Below are positions 42,436-49,922 of a stretch of 64,000 bases of DNA, piece after piece; within the stretch, counting starts at the first letter, position 1; every line of letters begins with the position of its first letter. Under the pieces are notes generated by a model that did no database searches, was not told where the DNA came from, and saw only the letters and a program-made list of their open reading frames with translations. The translations under genes and the position numbers were made by a program. The DNA lies in contig OZ245364.1 of assembly GCA_965226545.1 (NCBI GenBank), positions 1,798,001-1,862,000 on the forward strand, given 5' to 3'. This DNA comes from JAHRAW01 sp965226545. Lineage in GTDB: Bacteria > Pseudomonadota > Gammaproteobacteria > Arenicellales > Poriferihabitantaceae.

Positions 42436-42738
42436 TTAAAGCCACGATTGCACTTTGTCGCTTTGTGCCGCCAATGCAACAAAGCCGTCATAGCCGACCA
42501 CCTCGACGCCATCCACCAACCGCCGCGCATCGATGCCGCGCGCCTTTAAGTCGGCGTCCAACGCATAGAATTTTTTGTCGCGCATCGCCGTGCGCACCCG
42601 CGATGCAATTGCGCCGTCAGCCAAGGCGGCGTATACGCCGTCCTCTATCAACAACACCCGCGCGCCGGCGCGCGCCAACCGCAAACAGGAGTCCAAACTG
42701 TTTTTTTCAAACGGTGATTTGTTGACGATGTGCAGCAT
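42436..42738 (-). CDS. dsrH: DsrH/TusB sulfur-relay subunit
   Basis: A 100-residue DsrH/TusB protein beginning MLHIVNKSPFEKNSLDSCLR, the family signature, followed by VLLIEDGVYAAL. It forms the heterohexamer with DsrE and DsrF that passes persulfide sulfur to DsrC/TusE. The ATG at 42738 fits homologues better than the earlier in-frame ATG at 42756. It lies between dsrF and dsrC, matching the canonical EFHC order. Confidence 0.88.
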   Translation of the reverse strand: MLHIVNKSPFEKNSLDSCLRLARAGARVLLIEDGVYAALADGAIASRVRTAMRDKKFYALDADLKARGIDARRLVDGVEVVGYDGFVALAAQSDKVQSWL

Positions 42739-42756
42739 TGATTGCGTTGATGGCAT

Positions 42757-42967
42757 TGATGGCGAGCCCGACAGTTTATTAAACCGAAATTAATTAAATT
42801 ATATTATTTAATTAAACCATATTAACTGCAATTGCAATTAACCAAGTGATTAACCAATAACCCGGTTAACTTAACACGATTAACGTAACCCCGTTAACTT
42901 AACAAAGTTAACTTACTGAAGTTAACTTATCCAATCGAACCCAACAAAGCGTCCGTCAAAATGCCCA
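42757..42967. repeat. TTAACTTAACNNNGTTAAC repeat spacer between dsrF and dsrH
   Basis: From 42779 to 42930 the sequence consists of AATTAAACC and GTTAACTTAAC-like units. It breaks up what is usually a compact dsrEFH operon. No gene is seen. Confidence 0.7.
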
Positions 42968-43357
42968 TCAAAAATTCAACAACACATCCTGCTCGGCAAT
43001 CACTTCCGACAATGCCTCGGCCGACAGTATGCGGATTAATGAATCGGCGTGCGCGTCATCGCTACGCGGCAACTGCATCAAATCATCGTCGCCCAAACCG
43101 CGCAACGCAAGCGATTCGCGTTCGACATATACGCGATGCACTTCATAATCGCCCAACGCCGCAAACGCCGCGGCGAAATTTTTCATCGCCAAATCGCGCG
43201 GTTGTTGGTCGCGCAACAATTGAAACACGCCGTCGTCGATAAACGCCAACGATACCCGCTGCTCAAACGCCGCGCCAACCAACGCAACATCCAACCCTTC
43301 CTGCGCATAATTGGTGCCGTGCGGTGCGCGGCGATTGATGTACATAATTTTTTTCAT
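42968..43357 (-). CDS. dsrF: DsrF/TusC sulfur-relay subunit
   Basis: A 129-residue DsrE/F-like protein. MKKIMYINRRAPHGTNYAQE at the start and LDVALVGAAFEQRVSLAFIDDGVFQLL match DsrF/TusC. It has no catalytic cysteine, as usual for this subunit. ATG 43357 aligns with homologues; the two upstream in-frame ATGs lie in repeat sequence. It is one of three subunits of the DsrEFH sulfur-transfer hexamer. Confidence 0.88.
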   Translation of the reverse strand: MKKIMYINRRAPHGTNYAQEGLDVALVGAAFEQRVSLAFIDDGVFQLLRDQQPRDLAMKNFAAAFAALGDYEVHRVYVERESLALRGLGDDDLMQLPRSDDAHADSLIRILSAEALSEVIAEQDVLLNF

Positions 43358-43566
43358 TCGGTTTGCGTTCATCCGACTTGCATTCATTCGAATCGCTCAT
43401 TCGAATCGTTGATGCGCATCGTTGATTAAATTGGTTGCGCGAGTTGCGTATGTGAATTGTGCTTGCGAATTATGTATGTGAATTATGTATGTGAATTGTT
43501 TACTCGAACCGCGCACGCGCATCATTTATGCAACACTTTACGCGCAATCACTCGTTTCATCACAAC
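43358..43566. repeat. ATTCG/ATGTATGTGAATT repeat spacer between dsrE and dsrF
   Basis: Repeated GCATTCATTCGAATCG words (43375-43415) and ATTATGTATGTGAATTATG units (43468-43500) fill the spacer. No gene is seen. Confidence 0.65.
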
Positions 43567-43959
43567 TCAATCGCCAAAGGTAATCACCCGGTCGGCGCAA
43601 ATCGCCGCGTCCACCAATTGCCCAAGCCCGGCAATCTTAAACCCGGCGGCGATGTTGTTGGCATCGACGCCGTGTCGATGTTGTTCGGCGGCGTCCAACA
43701 CGCCGCGCCGTTGCGCCGCGGCGATGCAGACCGCCAACTCCAATCGATGTTGCGCCGCCAATTGCGCCCAACGTTCGCCGATGCGGCGTTCATCTTGCGG
43801 CGGCTGCGACAGGCGCGATGCGTTATGCACGCCGTCATGATAAAAAAACACGCGCACAATTTCATGCCCGCCAGCCAATGCCGCGACCGCAAAATGATAC
43901 GCGCTGTCGCTGGCTTGATGCGTATAAGGCGCTTCATTGACGACGATGGCAAATTTCAT
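43567..43959 (-). CDS. dsrE: DsrE/TusD sulfur-relay subunit
   Basis: A 130-residue DsrE/TusD protein. The N-terminus KFAIVVNEAPYTHQASDSAY is typical, and the sulfur-accepting cysteine lies in LELAVCIAAAQRRGV (about residue 78). AAGFKIAGLGQLVDA near the end is also conserved. It is the active subunit of the DsrEFH complex that hands sulfur to DsrC. It is the first gene of the dsrEFHCMK run; no dsrAB lies upstream, where orn is found instead. Confidence 0.92.
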   Translation of the reverse strand: MKFAIVVNEAPYTHQASDSAYHFAVAALAGGHEIVRVFFYHDGVHNASRLSQPPQDERRIGERWAQLAAQHRLELAVCIAAAQRRGVLDAAEQHRHGVDANNIAAGFKIAGLGQLVDAAICADRVITFGD

Positions 43960-44151
43960 TTAATGGCGACCCTTGATGCAATCATTTATACAATCATCGA
44001 CACCGCGATTAACACGACTGGCGACCAATTCATCGATGCACTTTCGATGCGCAAGTGGCGTTGTACGATTGCATTGTGCGATTGCGTTGTGCGATTGCAT
44101 TGTCGAATGGCGGTACGCAATGCCTTATGCGTCACTTCGCACCACTTCGCA

Positions 44152-44712
44152 TCACCGCACATCATCATCGACGGTGTTAATAAAGGTCGCACGATAATAT
44201 TTCAATTCTTCAATCGACTCGCGGATGTCATCCAAGGCGCGATGTGCGTTGTTTTTTTTAAACCCCTTGACCAATTCCGGCCGCCAACGCACCGCCAATT
44301 CCTTAATCGTGCTGACATCCAAATTGCGATAATGCATATACGCCTCGAGTTTCGGCATATAGCGCGCAAGAAAACGGCGGTCTTGGCAAATCGAATTGCC
44401 GCACAACGGCGAATGATTGCCCGGCACATGTTTGGCGATGAACTTTAAGGTTTGCCGTTCGGCGTCGCTTTCGCTGATTTGCGATTCCTTGACGCGATTG
44501 ACCAACCCGCTTTCAGTGTGGGTGCGCGTGTTCCATTCATCCATGTTGGCAAGCCGCGTCAACGGTTGCGATATGGCGAGCACCGGGCCTTCTTCAATCA
44601 AGTTCAACTCGGCGTCGGTAATCACCGTGGCAATTTCAATGATGCGGTCGTCGCTCGGCGACAAGCCGGTCATCTCCAAATCAATCCAAACGAGGTTTTG
44701 GTTTTGCGGCAT
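44152..44712 (-). CDS. orn: Oligoribonuclease
   Basis: A 186-residue DEDDh 3'-5' exonuclease that degrades di- and short oligoribonucleotides, including pGpG from c-di-GMP. WIDLEMTGLSPSDDRIIEIA holds the first D and E; CGNSICQDRRFLARY supplies the middle D; and HRALDDIRESIEEL gives the terminal H and D. Length matches the family (about 180). It follows rsmE on the same strand. Confidence 0.96.
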   Translation of the reverse strand: MPQNQNLVWIDLEMTGLSPSDDRIIEIATVITDAELNLIEEGPVLAISQPLTRLANMDEWNTRTHTESGLVNRVKESQISESDAERQTLKFIAKHVPGNHSPLCGNSICQDRRFLARYMPKLEAYMHYRNLDVSTIKELAVRWRPELVKGFKKNNAHRALDDIRESIEELKYYRATFINTVDDDVR

Positions 44713-44759
44713 TCGACTGCGCGATGGGTGGGGGGATTGGGTGGCGGGTTAATTAAGCG

Positions 44760-45548
44760 TCAACTGAGCGTCAATTGATTGGCAACCGCCAACAACGCCG
44801 CGGCTGCGGTTTCGATGCGCAACACATGCGCGCCCAACGCCAGATGCTTCACATTTGCGCGCGCCAATAATTCGCGTTCGGCGCGGTTCAGCCCGCCTTC
44901 CGGCCCGACCAACAACACGATGCGCCGCACCGCGCGAGATTGCGCATTGGCATGCACATCAATTATGCCCGCTTTATGCGCGAAAAGCGACTCGCCGTCG
45001 CGCGCACCCGCCAGCCAGGCATCGCCGGGCGCGCGCGTCGCCAACAATTCATCGAGCGTCGACTCGGCGTCAATCGTCGGCAAATAACAACGCCGCGATT
45101 GTTTGCATGCGCTGATTAAAATCCGCCGCCAACGTGCGCCCATCGCCGCGCGATAACGCAACACGCTGCGCTCGACCGCCAGCGGGATAAACCGATGCAT
45201 GCCGAGTTGCGTTGCGCTGTCCAACAACACCGCCTGCGCATCGCCTTTCGGTATCGCGCACGCCAACGCAATCTCGATTTCATCGCGCGCCGCCGTCTCG
45301 ATGCGCACAATGCGCAAGCGCATCGACGCCGGACGCGCATTGCATTCGACCACGACGCAATGCGCAAGCGCGCCGTTGCCGTCGGTCACACAAACCGCAT
45401 CGCCGATGTCACATCGCCGCGCGCGCACCGCGTGAATCGCTTCGCGCGGTTCGAGCGCGATGCATTCGCCCGCGTCAGCCAATTCGGCGTAATAAAAAAA
45501 CGCGGCGGGTGACGGTGATGGCGGCGACGATGGTGACGGTGGCGGCAT
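44760..45548 (-). CDS. rsmE: 16S rRNA m3U1498 methyltransferase RsmE
   Basis: A 262-residue SPOUT-fold methyltransferase for U1498 of 16S rRNA. Motifs seen are EVDIR-like EIEIALACAIPKGD, ERSVLRYRA, ACKQSRRCYLP and the SAM knot VLLVGPEGGLNRAE followed by LGAHVLRIETAA. The first 14 residues are a Pro/Ser stretch (PPPSPSSPPSPSP) from a degenerate repeat tract, so the true start is uncertain. It precedes orn by 47 bases. Confidence 0.93.
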   Translation of the reverse strand: MPPPSPSSPPSPSPAAFFYYAELADAGECIALEPREAIHAVRARRCDIGDAVCVTDGNGALAHCVVVECNARPASMRLRIVRIETAARDEIEIALACAIPKGDAQAVLLDSATQLGMHRFIPLAVERSVLRYRAAMGARWRRILISACKQSRRCYLPTIDAESTLDELLATRAPGDAWLAGARDGESLFAHKAGIIDVHANAQSRAVRRIVLLVGPEGGLNRAERELLARANVKHLALGAHVLRIETAAAALLAVANQLTLS

Positions 45549-45690
45549 TTAAGTGACTGGGTAAATAACTTGGCGAGTGACAATGTGCAAGTGACAATGC
45601 GAATGACGATGCAAGTGACAATGCAAGTGGCAATGCAAATGACAATGTATGTGACAATACAACCGAAAACGAAAATGGAAGTCGAAATGG
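45549..45690. repeat. GTGACAATGCAA repeat tract upstream of fabI
   Basis: GCAAGTGACAATGC and GAAAATGGAAGTCG-like 12-base units run from about 45568 to 45695 in the divergent rsmE-fabI region. The tract keeps a plus-strand frame open into fabI, but fabI homology starts only at 45786. Confidence 0.75.
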
Positions 45691-45785
45691 AAATGCCCGG
45701 CAAACAGTTGCGCGCGCGCGTCCGCACTTGTATAGTGCATATCGTAACCAATTCACTCGAGCAACGAGTAACCAACCAACCGCAC

Positions 45786-46598
45786 ATGAACGCACAAACG
45801 GGTTTTTTAGTCGGCAAACGCGCGTTGATTTCGGGCGTGGCCAGCAATCGTTCGATTGCCTGGGGCATCGCCCAAGCGATGCGCGCGCAAGGCGCGGAAA
45901 TTGCGCTGACCTATCCCAATGAAAAAATGAAGCCGCGCGTGCAAAAACTCGGCGATGAACTCGGCGCGCAATTTGTGCTGCCCTGCGATGTCGCCGCCGA
46001 TTCGCAAATCAGCGAATTGTTTGTCGGCTTAAAACAACATTGGGATTCGCTCGATGTGTTGGTGCATTCCATCGCCTTCGCCCCGCGCGAACAATTGGAG
46101 GGATTGTATTTGGATGCGGTCACGCGCGAAGGGTTTGCAGCCGCGCACGACATCAGCGCATACAGTTTTGCGGCGATGGGCGCGCAAGCCAAATCGATGA
46201 TGAAACCCGGCGGCGCAATGTTGACGCTCACCTACATCGGCTCGGTGCGTTCGATGCCCGGCTACAATGTCATGGGCGTCGCCAAAGCCAGTTTGGAAGC
46301 CAATGTTCGTTATATGGCGCAATCGCTCGGCGCACTCGGCGTGCGCGTCAATGCAATTTCCGCCGGGCCGATTCGCACGTTGGCCGCCTCCGGCATCGCC
46401 AACTTCAAAAAAATGCTCGCCCATTTCGAAAAAGTCGCGCCGCTTGGCCGAGCGGTCACCATCGACGAAGTCGGCAACACCGCCGCGTTTTTATGTTCGG
46501 ATTTGGCGTCGGGGATTACCGGCGAAATCACTTATGTCGACGCCGGCTTTAACACGGTTGGGTTAAGTGAACATTTAATCGCCGGCGACGGCGATTGA
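45786..46598 (+). CDS. fabI: Enoyl-[acyl-carrier-protein] reductase (NADH)
   Basis: A 270-residue SDR-type enoyl-ACP reductase, the last step of each fatty-acid elongation cycle and the target of triclosan-like inhibitors. ISGVASNRSIAWGIA is the FabI-specific cofactor loop; the catalytic pair Tyr-x6-Lys is YNVMGVAK; and the C-terminus has GEITYVDAGFNT. The ATG at 45786 (MNAQTGFLVGKRALISG) fits the family; upstream in-frame sequence is repeat. It is divergent from rsmE. Confidence 0.96.
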   Translation: MNAQTGFLVGKRALISGVASNRSIAWGIAQAMRAQGAEIALTYPNEKMKPRVQKLGDELGAQFVLPCDVAADSQISELFVGLKQHWDSLDVLVHSIAFAPREQLEGLYLDAVTREGFAAAHDISAYSFAAMGAQAKSMMKPGGAMLTLTYIGSVRSMPGYNVMGVAKASLEANVRYMAQSLGALGVRVNAISAGPIRTLAASGIANFKKMLAHFEKVAPLGRAVTIDEVGNTAAFLCSDLASGITGEITYVDAGFNTVGLSEHLIAGDGD

Positions 46599-46852
46599 TT
46601 CGCGGATGCGGTGATGCATCGCTGCCGGACACTTACGTTCGAGTTCAAAGTTACAGATTGGAAGTTACCAATTGCAAGCCGCAAGTTACAAATCGGAAGT
46701 TACAAATTAACGGTTAACAACGGAATAAAAAAACAACCCGGCGCAATGCGCCCTCCCCGTCGTCAAGCCGAGTCATCCCAAACCAATAAACCAACCGCAA
46801 CCTCGGCGCCATCGATAAGAATCGATAAGCGTCAATAAACGCCAAAAAAAAA
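46599..46852. repeat. Spacer with GAAGTTACAAATY repeats upstream of tRNA genes
   Basis: The words GGAAGTTACCAATTGCAAG and GGAAGTTACAAATT recur between 46650 and 46715. No gene is seen; it lies at the 3' side of both fabI and the tRNA-Glu. Confidence 0.6.
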
Positions 46853-46929
46853 TGGCGTCCCCAAGGGGATTCGAACCCCTGTTGCCGCCGTGAAAGGGCG
46901 GTGTCCTAGGCCGACTAGACGATGGGGAC
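46853..46929 (-). tRNA. tRNA-Glu (UUC)
   Basis: On the minus strand a full cloverleaf of 77 bases begins GTCCCCATCGTCTAG and ends GGGGACG plus encoded CCA. The anticodon loop CTTTCAC gives UUC. The T-arm GGGGTTCGAATCCCC is present. It is paired with tRNA-Ala 16 bases upstream. Confidence 0.97.
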
Positions 46930-46945
46930 TTAGGCGTTGCACAAA

Positions 46946-47021
46946 TGGTGGAGCCAGGCGGGATCGAACCGCCGACCTCAACACTGCCAGTGTTGCGCTC
47001 TCCCAGCTGAGCTATGGCCCC
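46946..47021 (-). tRNA. tRNA-Ala (GGC)
   Basis: On the minus strand 76 bases begin GGGGCCATAGCTCAGCTGGG and end with encoded CCA. The anticodon stem CAACA/TGTTG closes the loop CTGGCAG, giving GGC. The T-arm GGCGGTTCGATCCCGCC is typical. Confidence 0.97.
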
Positions 47022-47135
47022 GATGGGTTCCAACGGGCGCGGATTGTCGCCGATTGATGCGCGCTTGTCAATCGCGCCGGTTTATTAAATACGACATTAA
47101 CATACGGCATTAACGTACGACATTAATGCACGACA

Positions 47136-48548
47136 CTAACTTGCGGCGTCGAGTTTTGCGACGGCGGTTTGGATGCGCGCGCAACAGCGGTCTTGCCCGA
47201 CCAACTGCAGCGTTGCATCAATCGCCGGCGTGTGTGCGCGTCCGGCGACGGCGACGCGCAACGGCGGGGCGACTTGTCCGAGTTTGAGCGCATGCGTTTT
47301 GCATACGCGCGCAACGGCTTGATGAATTTCGTTTTGATTCCATTCGGTCACTGCGCGCAATTCATCATGCGCGGTTTGCAATGATGCGCGCGCTGCGGCG
47401 TTGAGATGTTTGCGCACGGCGGCCTCGTCGTATTCCACTTCATCGGCAAAACAAAACGCCGCTTGCGCCGCCATCGCGCCGATGGTTTGTACGCGCGTGC
47501 GAAACAGTTCGACGACGTCGACCAGCGGCGGGCCGTTATCGGGCGACAACGACAACTTGCGCAACTGTTCATCGAGCAATGGCGTCAATTCCGTCACGGC
47601 GCATTCGCGCAGATGTTGTTCGTTGACCCACAACAATTTGGCAAGGTCAAAACTCGCCGCCGATTTGTTGACATCGGCGATATCGAACGCCGCAATCAAT
47701 TCATCGCGGCTGAAAATTTCGCGGTCGCCGCACGCCCAACCAAGCCGCGCAAGATAATTTAACAACGCCTGCGGCAACACGCCCATCTCGCGATAGTCGA
47801 GCACGCTGACCGCGCCGTGCCGTTTGGATAACCGTTGCCCGTCTTCGCCGAGAATCAGCGGGATGTGCGCGAAGGTCGGCAAGGCGGCTTGCAATGCATT
47901 GAAGATGTGGATTTGGCGCGGGGTGTTGTTTAAGTGGTCGTCGCCGCGGATGACATGGGTGATGCCCATATCGATGTCGTCGACCACCGCGCACAAGTTA
48001 TAGGTCGGCGAGCCGTCGGCGCGGGCGATGATTAAATCATCCAGTTGGTCGTTGTCGACCGCGACCCGTCCGCGCACGATGTCGTCAAACACCACATTGG
48101 AATCGCGCGGCGTACAAAATCGCACCACCGCCGATTCACCGTCGGCGGCGCGACGCGGTTGCGCGCGGCAATGACCGTCGTAACGCGGCTTTTGTCCGCG
48201 CGCGCGTTGCTGTTCGCGCAAGGCATCGAGGCGCGCCGGCGTGCAAAAACAATGATAGGCAAAACCGCCGTCCAATAATTGCGCGATGACTTGCGCATAC
48301 CGCGCGCTGCGTTCGGTTTGATAAAACGGCCCGCGTTGCCAATCCAACCCAAGCCATTGCAATGCATCGAGAATAACCGCCACCGCCGCATCAGTCGAAC
48401 GCGCGCGGTCGGTGTCTTCGATGCGCAACACCATCTCGCCGCCGGTTTTTTTGGCGTGCAACCAATTGAACAACGCGGTGCGCGCGCCGCCGACATGTAA
48501 AAACCCGGTCGGGCTGGGCGGAAAACGGGTGACGCTTGATGAAGACAC
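47136..48548 (-). CDS. gltX: Glutamyl-tRNA synthetase
   Basis: A 470-residue class I synthetase that charges tRNA-Glu. The HIGH-type motif is PSPTGFLHVGGARTALFNW, the KMSKS-type motif RLSKRHGAVSV, and YHCFCTPARL matches the zinc-like region. No ATG precedes the homology. GTG at 48548 is the best start; a TTG lies three codons earlier, and the frame further upstream is repeat-derived (SYSYSYFYF) running into tRNA-Pro. Genomic grouping with tRNA-Glu and tRNA-Ala is common in gammaproteobacteria. Confidence 0.93.
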   Translation of the reverse strand: MSSSSVTRFPPSPTGFLHVGGARTALFNWLHAKKTGGEMVLRIEDTDRARSTDAAVAVILDALQWLGLDWQRGPFYQTERSARYAQVIAQLLDGGFAYHCFCTPARLDALREQQRARGQKPRYDGHCRAQPRRAADGESAVVRFCTPRDSNVVFDDIVRGRVAVDNDQLDDLIIARADGSPTYNLCAVVDDIDMGITHVIRGDDHLNNTPRQIHIFNALQAALPTFAHIPLILGEDGQRLSKRHGAVSVLDYREMGVLPQALLNYLARLGWACGDREIFSRDELIAAFDIADVNKSAASFDLAKLLWVNEQHLRECAVTELTPLLDEQLRKLSLSPDNGPPLVDVVELFRTRVQTIGAMAAQAAFCFADEVEYDEAAVRKHLNAAARASLQTAHDELRAVTEWNQNEIHQAVARVCKTHALKLGQVAPPLRVAVAGRAHTPAIDATLQLVGQDRCCARIQTAVAKLDAAS

Positions 48549-48559
48549 GGCGGGCAAGA

Positions 48560-48680
48560 TGCGAGCGGGGGAATAAAAGTGTACGTGTAAGTAAAAGTGT
48601 AAGTAAAAGCGAAAGTAAAAGTACGAGTACGAGTACGAGTACGAGTGGAAGTACGAGTAAAAATAAAAACAAAAATAAAA
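48560..48680. repeat. GTAAGTAAAAGTG/TACGAG repeat tract upstream of gltX
   Basis: The plus strand reads GTAAGTAAAAGTG units (48584-48620) and then six-base TACGAG units (48625-48660). It lies between the gltX start and tRNA-Pro. Confidence 0.85.
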
Positions 48681-48757
48681 TGGTCGGGGTGAGAGGATTT
48701 GAACCTCCGACCACCGCAACCCCATTGCGGTGCGCTACCAGACTGCGCTACACCCCG
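48681..48757 (-). tRNA. tRNA-Pro (GGG)
   Basis: On the minus strand 77 bases begin CGGGGTGTAGCGCAGTCTGG and end CACCCCGA plus encoded CCA. The anticodon stem CCGCA/TGCGG closes the loop ATGGGGT, giving GGG. It follows the merR gene, the usual place for a tRNA-Pro in the ihfA-merR-tRNA-Pro order. Confidence 0.96.
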
Positions 48758-48954
48758 AATGTAACTTTGTAAAACAATTTCACAAACAACTGCACAAGTA
48801 ATTTTGCAAAGTAACTATTACGAAGTAACTATTACGAAATCAATTCGTAAAGTAACTTCACAAAATAATTTCACAAGGTAACTTAACAAAACAACTTTAC
48901 AAATTAACTGCGCCAACCCAACCACGCATTGCCAGTGCAACTTACAACTGCACG
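48758..48954. repeat. GTAACTTYACAAAR repeat tract
   Basis: From about 48770 to 48905 the spacer is a chain of AAGTAACTATTACG, GTAACTTCACAAAATAA and GTAACTTAACAAAACAA units with a period near 15-18 bases. No gene is seen between merR and tRNA-Pro. Confidence 0.8.
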
Positions 48955-49320
48955 TTAAGATTTCAATATCGCACACACCTCACGCAATTCCTCGACCAAT
49001 TGGCGGATGAATTCGCGTTCGGCATCGGCGGCGTCGGCTTCGCCGCGCGCGGCTTGCGCCAATTGCGCGCGCGCGCCGCTTATCGTAAACCCTTCCGCAT
49101 GCACCAACGTTTTAATCGTGCGAATCAACTGCACTTCGTGGCGTTGATAATACCGCCGATTGCCGCGCCGTTTAATCGGATTCAACTGCGGGAATTCCTG
49201 CTCCCAATAACGCAACACATGCGGCTTGACCGCACACAACCGGCTGACCTCGCCGATGGTGAAATAACGTTTCGACGGAATCGGCGGCAAATCAAACCCG
49301 CGCGGGTCAAGCATCGTCAT
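48955..49320 (-). CDS. MerR-family transcriptional regulator
   Basis: A 121-residue regulator with an N-terminal winged helix-turn-helix: KRYFTIGEVSRLCAVKPHVL, then RYWEQEFPQLNPIKRRGNRR and an SGARAQLA-type segment. This is the small MerR-like protein regularly found between ihfA and tRNA-Pro in gammaproteobacteria. The short helical C-terminus ends REVCAILKS and lacks an effector-binding domain. It may regulate the pheT-ihfA operon, but its target is unknown. Confidence 0.92.
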   Translation of the reverse strand: MTMLDPRGFDLPPIPSKRYFTIGEVSRLCAVKPHVLRYWEQEFPQLNPIKRRGNRRYYQRHEVQLIRTIKTLVHAEGFTISGARAQLAQAARGEADAADAEREFIRQLVEELREVCAILKS

Positions 49321-49489
49321 CGCCGGTGGTTGTCGATAGTATTATCGACAGTGGTGTCGACATTGTCATCGACAACATCGTCGACCGCTTTCGAAGTTAC
49401 TTTCGAGATGGTTTTCGAAGTGACTTTCGACATTGCTTTTACCGTCGCCGCCGTCATCGACGCCGATGGTGTCACAGTAACATTTGCCA

Positions 49490-49810
49490 TCACCGTCGTC
49501 GCCCCAATCGCGCAACCAATGCCGGGGCATTTGCGCTGATGTCGGCGCGCAGGCGGCGGCTGGGGCGGAAGGTGACCACGCGGCGCGCGGAAATCTCGAC
49601 AGATTCGCCGGTGCGCGGATTGCGTCCGGGGCGCGCCGCTTTGTCGCGCAACGCAAACACGCCGAAGCCGGACAACTTAATCGCCGCGCCTTGTTCGAGC
49701 GAGAGGCTGATTTGTTCGAAAAACAACTCGGCAAACTCGCCGGCTTCGCGTTTGTTCAACCCGATGTCGCCGAACAACTTCTCGCTCAAAGACGCTTTGG
49801 TGACGGTCAT
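49490..49810 (-). CDS. ihfA: Integration host factor subunit alpha
   Basis: A 106-residue DNA-bending protein of the HU/IHF family. Diagnostic segments are TKASLSEKLFGDIGLNKREA, the KLSGFGVFALRDKAARPGRN beta-arm with the intercalating proline, and NPRTGESVEISARRVVTF. With IhfB it bends DNA sharply at promoters and recombination sites. It follows pheT on the same strand, with a 112-base gap rather than the usual overlap. Confidence 0.95.
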   Translation of the reverse strand: MTVTKASLSEKLFGDIGLNKREAGEFAELFFEQISLSLEQGAAIKLSGFGVFALRDKAARPGRNPRTGESVEISARRVVTFRPSRRLRADISANAPALVARLGRRR

Positions 49811-49922
49811 TTGGATGGGTCGGCGGTTTATGGTTGGCGTTGGATGCGCTGCATTGTCGTCGTTATCATCATCGGCGTGATTGTCGCATCGATAGTGTCG
49901 ACATCAATCGACATCGTCGACA

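Noticed and set aside
45570..45785. 72-residue upstream extension of fabI
   Set aside because: It is translated GTGACAATGCAA repeat; FabI homology starts at 45786.
48549..48725. 59-residue N-terminal extension of gltX
   Set aside because: It is encoded by TACGAG/GTAAGT repeats and begins inside tRNA-Pro, so it is not a credible coding region.
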